Source: a bacterium (GTDB lineage Bacteria > 4484-113). From it: a DNA stretch of 48,087 nt. The stretch lies in NCBI GenBank assembly GCA_021163765.1, contig JAGGTK010000039.1:1-48087 (forward strand). Direction: 5' to 3'. Positions 39,827 through 47,944 of the stretch are shown here, one piece after another. Numbering within the stretch: the stretch's first letter is position 1; every line of letters begins with the position of its first letter. The position numbers and the translations under genes were made by a program. The notes beneath the pieces were generated by a model. That model was not told where the DNA came from. It did not search any database and saw nothing but the letters and a program-made list of their open reading frames with translations.

Positions 39827-42247
39827 TTGGCTAATCCTAGCAAAGTCCGTGCACGGTGCTATTTCACGGGAATCGTGCAGGGAGTGGGCTTTCGTCCCAC
39901 ACTGCACCGGTTCGCCGCCGAACTCGGTCTGGCCGGCTGGGTGCTCAACTCGACAACGGGCGTGGTCTGCGAAGTTGAGGGTGCGGAGGAGGCTTGCCGA
40001 AAATTCTTCCGCCGGATGCATGAGGAAGCGCCACCGCTATCGCGCATTACTTCGAGCTTCATGGAGATTCTGCCACCGGCGGGTCTAGCCGGCTTCCATA
40101 TCCGCCCGAGCGAAGAGGAGGAAGGCGAGATCACGCTGATTTCGCCGGACACAGCGATATGCGCCGATTGTGCGCGCGAGCTGCTTGACCCGAATGACCG
40201 GCGTTATCGCTATCCGTTCATTAACTGCACCAACTGCGGACCCAGATATTCCATCATTGAGGCGCTGCCCTACGACCGCCCGAATACGACGATGCGCGAG
40301 TTTGAGATGTGCGAGGAATGCCTTCGCGAGTACGAGGATCCCGAAGACCGCCGCTACCATGCCCAGCCCAATGCCTGTCCAGCCTGTGGCCCTAAAGTAT
40401 GGCTCGCTAACCGAGCAGGCGAAGTGCTTGCCGAGGGCGACGAAGCCGTTCTGCAGACGGTGCGCCTGCTGGTACAGGGGCGCATCATCGCCGTCAAGGG
40501 GCTTGGAGGATTCCACCTTGCCTGCGACGCGCTGAATGAGAAAGCGGTGGAAGAGCTGCGGCTGCGGAAGCGTCGCGCGCGGTTCAAGCCGCTGGCGATA
40601 ATGGCAAAGGACTTCGCCGTGCTACGCGACCTGGCGCAGCTTACCGAAAAAGAGATGGCGCTGCTGGCATCGCCGATTTCACCCATCATCCTGGCGCGCA
40701 AGCGCGATGACACGCCGTATCGCCTTTCCCCGATGGTCGCGCCGCGCACGGGCTTGCTGGGAGTGATGTTGCCCTACACGCCGCTGCACCTGCTGCTATT
40801 CAACACGCAGCTCGACGAGCCATCGGCAGGCGGCACTGATACGCTGGAAATGCTTGTGATGACGTCAGCGAACGTTGCCGAGGAGCCGCTGGTTTACGAA
40901 AACGGCGCAGCGCTGGAGCGTCTGGCGCATCTGGCGGACGTTTTCCTGATGCACAACCGCCGCATAATCGCGCCTTCGGACGATTCCATTGTGCGGGTGA
41001 TGGGAGGCGAGGCGCGGGCGATTCGGCTGGGGCGCGGGTATGCGCCGTATCCCGTTGCGCTCTCCCGCGAGCCGCGTGAGCCAACGCCGGAAGGCTGCGT
41101 TGTGGGATGGGGGCCGGACATGAAAGCGACCATTGCGATGCAGGCCGGGCGGTATGCAGTCATCGGCCCGCATCTGGGAGACCAGGAGACGCTGGCGGCG
41201 CAGGCGTTCCACCGGCGCACTTACGAGCACTTCAGGCGCGTGTTCCAGCAGCAGCCCGACGCCATCGTTGGAGACCTCCATCCGGGCTATTACTCGCGGA
41301 GCCTGGCGAAGCAGGAGGCTGAAGCCGGCGGGGCGCAGTTTGCTGACGTGCAGCACCACCACGCGCATCTGGCGTCTGTTGTGCTGGAATGCGGCGTGGA
41401 GGGCCAAGTGCTGGCGCTCTCCCTGGACGGCACTGGCTATGGAAGCGACGGCGCAGTGTGGGGTGGGGAGATACTTCTGGGCGATGCCTCGGAGTTCCGC
41501 CGCGTGGGCACTTTGCGCACTCTGGCACTGCCCGGCGGTGAGTCCGCCATTGAGCAAACCTGGCGGCTCGCACTCGCAATACTGAACGAGACCGATGCCA
41601 AGCTGCTCGATGAAGCCGTCAAACGCCTAAAAGATATGCCGTTCGCACCGGACGTGCCGGTGGTTGCGGAGATGGTGCGCCGAAACATCAACTGCGTGCC
41701 TTCCACGTCCCTGGGCAGGCTTTTTGACGCCTTCTCAGCGCTTATGGGGATATGCCTGGAAGCCACCTACGAGGCGCAGGCGGCGATAGAGCTGGAGACT
41801 GCGGCGTCCCGCGTTGAAGAGGCCGACGCGCTGCCTATGATAATAAAGCAAGAGCGAGGGCTTCTGGTGATTGACTGGCGGCCCGCTGTCCGTGCCGTTA
41901 TCGATGCGCTGCGGCAGGAGAAGATGGCGCCTCTGATACTGCCGGAGGAATACTCGGCGCAGGACCCATCGCTAAAGTTGCCGGAAGTATGCTGCCGGCT
42001 TTCGCGCGGATTCGTTCAGGGATTAGTGGAAGCCTATGGCGAGACGGCTGTCCGGATCGCTGTGCGTGAAGGTGTAACGCAGGTGGTATTAAGCGGCGGG
42101 TGCTTCCAGAACGCGCTGCTCTTTGAAGGGCTCATAGAGCGCCTTGAGAACTCTGGTTTGCGGGTATTCACCCACAGCGGAGTGCCGATGAACGACGCAG
42201 GGATTTCGCTGGGACAGCTTGCGCATGGCCTGGCTCGCCGCGCCTAG
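39827..42247 (+). CDS. hypF: HypF carbamoyltransferase, [NiFe]-hydrogenase maturation
   Basis: The 806-residue product is full-length HypF. HypF uses carbamoyl phosphate and ATP to carbamoylate HypE, the source of the cyanide ligands of the [NiFe] centre. Domains in order are an acylphosphatase-like domain (about 6-90, FTGIVQGVGFRPTLHRF), a zinc-finger region with CADC, NCTNCGPRYS, CEEC and ACPACGP (about 105-185), a YrdC-like domain (about 200-385), and a Kae1/carbamoyltransferase domain (HHHAHLASV, LSLDGTGYGSDG, VLSGGCFQNALL). The TTG start follows a TATAAT box by 8 nt. No hydrogenase or other hyp gene is in the window. Its stop shares CTAG with the convergent fur stop. Confidence 0.96.
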   Translation: MANPSKVRARCYFTGIVQGVGFRPTLHRFAAELGLAGWVLNSTTGVVCEVEGAEEACRKFFRRMHEEAPPLSRITSSFMEILPPAGLAGFHIRPSEEEEGEITLISPDTAICADCARELLDPNDRRYRYPFINCTNCGPRYSIIEALPYDRPNTTMREFEMCEECLREYEDPEDRRYHAQPNACPACGPKVWLANRAGEVLAEGDEAVLQTVRLLVQGRIIAVKGLGGFHLACDALNEKAVEELRLRKRRARFKPLAIMAKDFAVLRDLAQLTEKEMALLASPISPIILARKRDDTPYRLSPMVAPRTGLLGVMLPYTPLHLLLFNTQLDEPSAGGTDTLEMLVMTSANVAEEPLVYENGAALERLAHLADVFLMHNRRIIAPSDDSIVRVMGGEARAIRLGRGYAPYPVALSREPREPTPEGCVVGWGPDMKATIAMQAGRYAVIGPHLGDQETLAAQAFHRRTYEHFRRVFQQQPDAIVGDLHPGYYSRSLAKQEAEAGGAQFADVQHHHAHLASVVLECGVEGQVLALSLDGTGYGSDGAVWGGEILLGDASEFRRVGTLRTLALPGGESAIEQTWRLALAILNETDAKLLDEAVKRLKDMPFAPDVPVVAEMVRRNINCVPSTSLGRLFDAFSALMGICLEATYEAQAAIELETAASRVEEADALPMIIKQERGLLVIDWRPAVRAVIDALRQEKMAPLILPEEYSAQDPSLKLPEVCCRLSRGFVQGLVEAYGETAVRIAVREGVTQVVLSGGCFQNALLFEGLIERLENSGLRVFTHSGVPMNDAGISLGQLAHGLARRA

Positions 42248-42693
42248 TCTTTATTTTTCTTCGCGCACTGGCGGCAGACACCGAAGATATGCAGCACGTG
42301 GCGCTCAGGAATGAAGCCATGCTCCTGGCAGACCGAGTCCTGCACCTGCTCCAGTTGCGCCGAATGGAACTCGATAATGCGTCCACATTCGCGGCATATC
42401 ATATGGTCGTGGTGCTCAGTGCCGACGGCCTTCTCGTAACAATTGAATCCCTCTTGAATCCGTTCCCTGCGGACTATGCCGCATTCTTCGAGCAGGGCAA
42501 GCGTCCGGTAGACCGTTGAACGGGAGACCTTCCGGCGAGTGCTCTCGTTTACTATAACGACCAGGTCGTCAGCGGTGAAGTGGAAGCGCTCGCGCCCGAG
42601 CACCGTCTCCAGTATTCTCATCCGGGGCCGTGTCACCTTCAGCCCCTTCGTGCGCAAGTGCTCCAGGAAGATTTCTCTGGCTTTGCTCACCAT
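42244..42693 (-). CDS. Fur-family metal-responsive repressor
   Basis: The product is about 149 residues and fits the Fur family (Fur, Zur, PerR). The winged helix is KGLKVTRPRMRILETVLGRE to VSRSTVYRTLALLEECGIVR. The metal/dimer domain has EHHDHMICRECGRIIEFH, and the C-terminus GVCRQCAKK gives a second CxxC pair for structural zinc. Which metal it senses cannot be told. The frame extends to 42771; I choose ATG 42693, as ATG 42699 and upstream parts overlap promoter-like sequence. AATGATAAT at the start resembles a half Fur box, so autoregulation is possible. It is convergent with hypF and divergent from glcD. Confidence 0.92.
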   Translation of the reverse strand: MVSKAREIFLEHLRTKGLKVTRPRMRILETVLGRERFHFTADDLVVIVNESTRRKVSRSTVYRTLALLEECGIVRRERIQEGFNCYEKAVGTEHHDHMICRECGRIIEFHSAQLEQVQDSVCQEHGFIPERHVLHIFGVCRQCAKKNKD

Positions 42694-42782
42694 TATCATT
42701 GTAAGATACAGGAGCGAGTGTGTCAAAAAGGTCTCAGAATGAACGACGGAGCGCATCGCCGTTTGGAGCATGGTTAGTTACC

Positions 42783-42811
42783 GGTGGCGCGGGCGTCCCG
42801 CCCGTGATTCC
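42783..42811. repeat. REP-like palindrome, single copy
   Basis: GGTGGCGCGGGCGTCC plus CGCCCGTGATTCC matches the inverse of 8013-8040 with one difference over the shared core. It lies in the 150-nt gap between fur and glcD. Confidence 0.7.
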
Positions 42812-42826
42812 GCCTCCGCGCTCTGA

Positions 42827-42832
42827 TATAAT
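42827..42832 (+). promoter_or_regulatory. extended -10 box of the glcD-like gene
   Basis: TGATATAAT ends 12 nt before the ATG at 42845, giving a leader of only about 5 nt. No ribosome-binding site fits. Confidence 0.5.
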
Positions 42833-42844
42833 GCGAACTGACGC

Positions 42845-44272
42845 ATGGAACGCTCCGCAAACCACACATCCGACGATTTTGCCGGCAGGATTCGCGCCTT
42901 CTACGCCGAATTAAAGCCGGCGCTTTCGGCTGAGAGCATTTCCACCGCGGCGGCCGACCGCCTGATGTACAGCTTTGACGGCAGCAAGCTTCAGGGGCAG
43001 GCCGAGGTAGTGGTCACGCCCGCAACGCAGGACGAAGCTGTAACCACCGTTGCGCTGGCGGGGAAACATGGCATCGCGCTTTACGCGCGCGGCGCAGGCA
43101 GCGGTCTCACCGGCGGCGCGGTGCCGACGGAGCGCGGGGTGGTGCTCAACCTCACGCGGCTCAACCGCATCATCGAGATTGACACCGGCAACCTGACGGC
43201 GACAGTTGAGCCAGGGGTGCTCTGCGGCGACCTCGACCGCGAAGTGGCGAAGCGCGGGTTGTTCTACCCGCCAAGCCCCGGCAGCGCGGATTACTCAACG
43301 CTCGGCGGAAACATTATGGAGAACGCGGGCGGAATGCGCGCCTACAAATACGGCGTGACCCGCGATTACGTGCTGGCTATGAAGTGCGTGCTGCCGTCGG
43401 GCGAGGTATTCACCACCGGCTCACACGCGGTGAAAAACGTCACGGGTTATGACATCGCGCGGCTGATGGTGGGCAGCGAGGGCACGCTGGCGGTGATGCT
43501 CGAAGCGACTCTGCGGCTCATCCCAATGCCCGCCGAAATCGGGACGGTTCTGGCTCTGTTTTCCGTAGACGAAGACGCGCTGGCGGCGGCGCAGGACATT
43601 GTTGCCGCGCCGCTTATGCCGCGCGCGATGGAGTTTATGAACGACGAGACGCTAAAGTGCCTGCGCAACTACCGCGACCTGCCGCAGCTAAAGCCCGAAG
43701 CGAACGCCGCGCTGCTGCTGGAAGCGGACGGGCCGTCGGTGGATGACGTGCGGGAGCAGCTTGCGAAGATGATGGATGTATGCAAGGCGCACTCGCCGCT
43801 TTCGGTGGAGACGGCGTTTGGCGAAGGGGAGCGGGCGGCGCTGTGGGACGTGCGCGACTCCGTGTCGCCGGCGGCGTTCCATCTTGGCGACTATAAAATT
43901 TCCGAGGACATCTCCGTGCCGCGCAACAAATGCCTGGAGTTCGTGCGCGGGCTGAAGGAAATCGTGAAGGGCTATCCCGACCCGCCGGTGGTCTACGGGC
44001 ACATCGGTGACGGCACGCTGCACGTAACGTTTATGTTCAACGGGCAGAGCGACCCGCGCATTCCGGCTGTCGAGAAGATAGTCGAGGAGATGTTTAAGCT
44101 GGCGGTATCGCTCAAGGGGAGCTTGAGCGCCGAGCACGGCATCGGGCTGACCAAGCGCAAGTATCTGGGCATCGAGCTGTCGCCGGTCGAGATTCGCCTG
44201 ATGAAAGCCCTCAAGCGCGCCTTCGACCCGGCCGGCATCCTGAACCCGGGGAAGATATTTCCGGATGGGTAA
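42845..44272 (+). CDS. glcD: FAD-linked oxidase, glycolate oxidase subunit GlcD-like
   Basis: The 475-residue product is a FAD_binding_4/FAD-oxidase_C flavoprotein of the GlcD/D-lactate dehydrogenase group, which oxidises 2-hydroxy acids. The FAD-binding half contains VVVTPATQDEAVTTV, ARGAGSGLTGGAVP, YPPSPGSADYSTLGGNIMEN and KNVTGYDIARLMVGSEGTL. The C-terminal half has YGHIGDGTLHVTFMF and SAEHGIGLTKRKYL, ending in FDPAGILNPGKIF. The glcE and glcF partners are not adjacent, so the natural acceptor and substrate are uncertain. The ATG follows TATAAT by 12 nt. It ends 6 nt before the convergent HARE-HTH gene. Confidence 0.92.
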   Translation: MERSANHTSDDFAGRIRAFYAELKPALSAESISTAAADRLMYSFDGSKLQGQAEVVVTPATQDEAVTTVALAGKHGIALYARGAGSGLTGGAVPTERGVVLNLTRLNRIIEIDTGNLTATVEPGVLCGDLDREVAKRGLFYPPSPGSADYSTLGGNIMENAGGMRAYKYGVTRDYVLAMKCVLPSGEVFTTGSHAVKNVTGYDIARLMVGSEGTLAVMLEATLRLIPMPAEIGTVLALFSVDEDALAAAQDIVAAPLMPRAMEFMNDETLKCLRNYRDLPQLKPEANAALLLEADGPSVDDVREQLAKMMDVCKAHSPLSVETAFGEGERAALWDVRDSVSPAAFHLGDYKISEDISVPRNKCLEFVRGLKEIVKGYPDPPVVYGHIGDGTLHVTFMFNGQSDPRIPAVEKIVEEMFKLAVSLKGSLSAEHGIGLTKRKYLGIELSPVEIRLMKALKRAFDPAGILNPGKIFPDG

Positions 44273-44278
44273 GCGCAG

Positions 44279-45829
44279 TTACCATTCGCCATCCTCAAAG
44301 CCCCTAAGAACTTCGTCTAGCTCCTCACTTGAATCCTCATCGACGAATTGCGCAGCAGCTGACTTTGGAACGAATGTGTCGGAACCGATTCTTTTTAGGT
44401 GTTTATTGACGTGTGCCGCTATTGTCAGACTGTGAGGATTTATCAGCTTGCGGTATTTGCCTATTTCCACTTGGATGACTAAGAAGGGGACAGGTTTGCC
44501 AGTTTCGTGGAACTTGTCTCGAACTATCTTCGCAACGGTCTCAAAGAGGTCCATTGAGGGTTTTTCGTAGCCCCATTCTCTTAGGGCGTACACTCCCTTG
44601 ATTCCTGTCCAGACTACCCGATTCTCATCCCTTCCGAGAACCGCATGGACGTTATGTTCTGTTGACCACTTATTAGGGAAGAGCCTATTGTAAGCTCGGG
44701 CAATCTCGGAGAAGTGAGCAGGGCGACCGATTCGTCTAAGCGCAAACACCGCGCGCTCGAACTTCGTCATTCGCCGATGCGCGTAGTCGCGCAAGAGTGC
44801 AGCGATCGTAAGTGCATCTTCCTCAGGCAGCGCTTCACCAAATACTGCAGAAGCTAGGCCAACGAGATTATCCCCCGCAAGAATCGCTTCCTTCAAGTCC
44901 TCAATATTGGGCAATCGTAGCTCCTTTGCGCGAAAGCCAACAACCATAAGTGACAGATGCTCGAGTGTTATTGTGGGGACACCACATAAGTCATACAAGA
45001 ACTTGGCGATGCGACTCCGTTCAGTGCCCGCTTGCGCCACAACACTGCCCTTATCGGCAATGGCAAGGAGAACACACGCCCTTCTCCTGAGAGCTGACTT
45101 AGAACTGTGTTTAAGCATATTTATGGCTTTCAATTCAATCTGCCGAATCCGCTCACGTGTAACGTTAAATCGCTGAGCGACCTTTTCTAACGTTAAACGC
45201 CCGCCAGACTGCAAGCCGTTTCTTAGGCAGACGACTGCTCGCTGTCTTTCTGACAACAGATTAGTGAGAGTCCCGAGCGCATTCAGAGTAGACTCCCAAG
45301 CCATTGTTTGGGATTCGTGCTCGCATATCACTTCAATCATTTCAGAGCTTGGCTCGAAGCGGATGGTCTTGGCTTTGCCCTTGCCCTTGGCAGTAGTCAT
45401 GTGCTCAACGACCATCGCCAGAGGGAAACAGTAAATTGCTGGACTTGCGGAACGGCGTATCAGCCCTAGATGCTCCCCGAACTCGAATACGCTGTCAGGA
45501 AGGCCCTTCCAAAATCTCCAAGAGACTGGGAAGGTGTCACTAAGTAGCAAAGTCATGCTGTGCCGGAAAACGGCGAACTTCTGAGCCAATGCTAAGCGTG
45601 CGTTCAGGCTAGCGAACGACCTCGCTAGGGCTCTCTTCGGGATATATGTGTCTCCGCATGAGAAGACTCCCACTCTCATAACCTCTTCGTCGCTTTCAAG
45701 TTTTTCACGGAGCAGAGAGTCGGCTTCGCTGTTGAGGAGGAAGGACGCTGCCTGCTCTAGCGAGAACTCACGGGGCCAACTGCGAAAAGACGCCAGTAGC
45801 GCATTGACTTCTTCGGATTTCGCATCCAC
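44279..45829 (-). CDS. sigma-70 region 4 / HARE-HTH fusion protein
   Basis: This 516-residue protein joins two nucleic-acid-binding modules. Residues about 190-242 match sigma-70 region 4 (LLSERQRAVVCLRNGL, LTLEKVAQRFNVTRERIRQI). Residues about 355-420 match a HARE-HTH domain (ALRRIGRPAHFSEIARAYNR, VHAVLGRDENRVVW, GVYALREWG), found in ASXL proteins, RNA polymerase delta and DNA modification or restriction proteins. The first 180 residues and the last 95 are unassigned. No sigma region 2 is present, so it is not a complete sigma factor. The GTG start lies 2 nt after the preceding stop, making it the last gene of the GHKL operon. AT-richer than its neighbours. Confidence 0.85.
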   Translation of the reverse strand: MDAKSEEVNALLASFRSWPREFSLEQAASFLLNSEADSLLREKLESDEEVMRVGVFSCGDTYIPKRALARSFASLNARLALAQKFAVFRHSMTLLLSDTFPVSWRFWKGLPDSVFEFGEHLGLIRRSASPAIYCFPLAMVVEHMTTAKGKGKAKTIRFEPSSEMIEVICEHESQTMAWESTLNALGTLTNLLSERQRAVVCLRNGLQSGGRLTLEKVAQRFNVTRERIRQIELKAINMLKHSSKSALRRRACVLLAIADKGSVVAQAGTERSRIAKFLYDLCGVPTITLEHLSLMVVGFRAKELRLPNIEDLKEAILAGDNLVGLASAVFGEALPEEDALTIAALLRDYAHRRMTKFERAVFALRRIGRPAHFSEIARAYNRLFPNKWSTEHNVHAVLGRDENRVVWTGIKGVYALREWGYEKPSMDLFETVAKIVRDKFHETGKPVPFLVIQVEIGKYRKLINPHSLTIAAHVNKHLKRIGSDTFVPKSAAAQFVDEDSSEELDEVLRGFEDGEW

Positions 45830-45831
45830 GC

Positions 45832-46296
45832 CTAGTTGCGCTCCTCTAGAATCCTACGAGCTGATAGCTTGGGCGCATCTCGACACCTAGCCCACGCTAG
45901 CTTGCTAGGAATGAGCGCTTTCCGCGGAATGTGCGAGCGGAAGATTATCACCTTTTCTAGCCACATTCGCTTGACAGCCAAGTCCCTGCAAAGATGATCG
46001 TAAAGCCCGTCAATCTGAAGTCCTTTCAAGCGCAGTTTCCCTGTAAGCCGTACGACTTGGTCGCCAAGGTCCCACACCCTTCGCGCGGGAATGGGAGTGC
46101 GCTGCTTTCGCATTCTGTCCATCTGCGCTTTCATCTTGCGCATGGCTACAGTCGCATCACTGTAAATCTCAGCAGATTTTTCTAGCTTCTTTTCCCAGTC
46201 ACCCTTCAGGTTCTCTGAACCCTCCAGGCTGAGATATGCTCGGAAGCTATCATCTTCCGGTATGAATCCCACGAATGCCAGGATCTCGTCGGTCAT
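45832..46296 (-). CDS. small charged protein of the GHKL operon
   Basis: The product is about 154 residues (ATG 46296) and I do not recognise it. Residues about 35-70 are strongly charged and helical with Met/Lys/Arg repeats (SDATVAMRKMKAQMDRMRKQ), a probable coiled coil. A second basic part contains RRVWDLGDQVVRLTGKLRL and RSHIPRKALIPSKLAWARC. It has no membrane segment. The ATG overlaps the GHKL ATPase stop (ATGA), and its stop is 2 nt before the sigma4/HARE gene, so the three are translationally coupled. It may be the linker or adaptor of the complex. An in-frame ATG at 46308 is the alternative start. Confidence 0.75.
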   Translation of the reverse strand: MTDEILAFVGFIPEDDSFRAYLSLEGSENLKGDWEKKLEKSAEIYSDATVAMRKMKAQMDRMRKQRTPIPARRVWDLGDQVVRLTGKLRLKGLQIDGLYDHLCRDLAVKRMWLEKVIIFRSHIPRKALIPSKLAWARCRDAPKLSARRILEERN

Positions 46297-47819
46297 TTCC
46301 GTCCCCACGCAGCCATCAGCCTATCGATAAACTCCAAGTCGGGTGTCTCAGCTTCTTTGGCCAGATATCGCTGAATTGCTGAGCCGATTGCAAACATATT
46401 ATGCAAGCGCATAGTTTTCCCAGCGCTGGAGGATCTCTTATAAGCAGGATGTGCCTTGTTGATGCAGACATAATTGCCATCTACCCAGCTCATTTCACCT
46501 TTCTCAGGAGTATCAATGAAAGTGATTTTCGGTCCCCTTTTGGCCTTTCTACTGATGGGCTTAGCTCGTTTTCCCCCGTCTTTTCTTTCCACAATCGCAG
46601 TTCCCGGGTCATCTCCTGGCCCAAGGACTCCTTCTGTTCCGTACGACTCTCCATCTCCATCTGGAAGCGTGACTTCGACTCCCTCCTCCTCAGAAGCTGT
46701 AACTTTTCCTCTAGCATCTTCACTGAGAACCTTCCTGCTGTCTCTAAAGCCAAAGAAATCCGAAATCTCCGGAATGAATTCGGCTATTCGCTTTAGCTCT
46801 CTCTCCAGCGATCTGGATTCAGTGTCGCTCTCAAACTCTAGTGTCTTGACGCCTAATTCTTTCAGCCAGGCTTTGAATTCGTTTCCTATCGGCGTATAAA
46901 GCGCGTTGAATTGCCTGTGCTTCCCAAGCTTGATGAAATCAGACTTAGAGGTAGTGAGAAAGTAAATAAGTCCCGGTACTTCAAACAAAGCGAAGATCCT
47001 CGGGCCAAACTCGCCAGGGAACTGATTGAACATGTCTGATTTGACATTTTTACCGTAGGTGCTTAGCAGGACCCCAGCTCTGTCACCTCCCACAGGATAG
47101 TCTTGGTTGGCGAGGCCAAGCAGACCGAGGCCATAACGCTTTCCCTGACGGCTCTTTACCACTACCCGCTTGAGGTGTGTGAGCTGGAACTTCTCAGCCA
47201 GGTCCACTTCTCTCACCGGCTTGCCGTTTACTATGAACTGCATCGAAGGATCATAGACCCTCATTTGGCCGTAGAACTTCAGGAAGCCGGGATCGAAGAG
47301 CGGCAAGTAGTGATGGTGAAGCACCCGCAGTATGCCATCGCTATCTTGGTAGTCTGGCGTTTTGCTGGCTTTGAATTTGACCTCGACTCTTGTTCCTCTT
47401 CCCTTCAGATTGTGCGGTTCTTGGTCTTCCCAGATGAGTTTCTTGTTCCGCCTTAGATACCAGTTTGAGGCACCTGCGAAATCTCGGCTAACAGTCTCTG
47501 TGAGAACTCGGTCTGCTATGTTGAAGCTAATCTTGGCACCGAGTCCAGCAAAGCCTATGCCGCCGCTGCCACGGGTCTTCAATCCGGCAGCGAAGTCATG
47601 GTATTCATCAAACTGCCGCTCGTTCATACCATCGCCGTTGTCCTCAACTATGAGAGAATTGCGCTCTTTGTCGAAGCTGACAGCGATTCTTGTTGCCTTA
47701 GCATCCAAAGCGTTGGCGACTATCTCAACGAGTACGACCTCGTCCACGGGATACGGATACATCTCCGCGTGGTTCTGAATCAGGTTTTTATAGTTGATGC
47801 TGCTTTCGTGTTCACCCAC
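46293..47819 (-). CDS. GHKL-fold ATPase, MORC/MutL/Hsp90-like
   Basis: The 508-residue product has an N-terminal GHKL ATPase domain with all three boxes: N box VEIVANALDA (about 31-40), G1 VEDNGDGM (58-65), and G2 GSGGIGFAGLGAK (84-96). A transducer-like region follows. After an acidic, low-complexity linker comes a C-terminal segment with DGNYVCINKAHPAYK. Such stand-alone ATPases occur as paraMORC-type proteins in restriction-modification and defence loci, and as MutL or Hsp90 relatives; no nuclease or kinase domain is seen here. The GTG at 47819 has AAGGAGG 5 nt upstream, so I prefer it to the ATG at 47912. It is the first gene of a three-gene operon. Confidence 0.85.
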   Translation of the reverse strand: MGEHESSINYKNLIQNHAEMYPYPVDEVVLVEIVANALDAKATRIAVSFDKERNSLIVEDNGDGMNERQFDEYHDFAAGLKTRGSGGIGFAGLGAKISFNIADRVLTETVSRDFAGASNWYLRRNKKLIWEDQEPHNLKGRGTRVEVKFKASKTPDYQDSDGILRVLHHHYLPLFDPGFLKFYGQMRVYDPSMQFIVNGKPVREVDLAEKFQLTHLKRVVVKSRQGKRYGLGLLGLANQDYPVGGDRAGVLLSTYGKNVKSDMFNQFPGEFGPRIFALFEVPGLIYFLTTSKSDFIKLGKHRQFNALYTPIGNEFKAWLKELGVKTLEFESDTESRSLERELKRIAEFIPEISDFFGFRDSRKVLSEDARGKVTASEEEGVEVTLPDGDGESYGTEGVLGPGDDPGTAIVERKDGGKRAKPISRKAKRGPKITFIDTPEKGEMSWVDGNYVCINKAHPAYKRSSSAGKTMRLHNMFAIGSAIQRYLAKEAETPDLEFIDRLMAAWGRK

Positions 47820-47877
47820 AATGGCCTCCTTAGCTGGCTTGGGGCCAGTACTACCCGCCCCCCAGCAGGCTGCGAGG

Positions 47878-47883
47878 ATTATA
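47878..47883 (-). promoter_or_regulatory. extended -10 box of the GHKL operon
   Basis: TGGTATAAT on the minus strand lies about 60 nt before the GTG at 47819, leaving a leader with an AAGGAGG site. The upstream ATG at 47912 would fall before the transcription start. Confidence 0.5.
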
Positions 47884-47893
47884 CCATTTGAGT

Positions 47894-47944
47894 GAGCGGC
47901 GCTGGTCAGCACTCCATAGGCGCGTAAACACCGTGTACTCGGTG
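47894..47944 (-). repeat. dispersed intergenic repeat, diverged copy 3
   Basis: On the minus strand CACCGAGTACACGGTG and, after about 18 nt of other sequence, ACCAGCGCCGCTC match the repeat at 29805-29850. It overlaps the likely -35 region of the GHKL operon. The remaining 47945-48087 shows no gene I can support; an open minus-strand frame there has no recognisable protein features. Confidence 0.5.

Noticed and set aside
44279..45829. Complete alternative sigma factor
   Set aside because: Only region 4 is recognisable. No region 2 (-10 binding, core binding) is visible, so it is unlikely to act as a full sigma factor.
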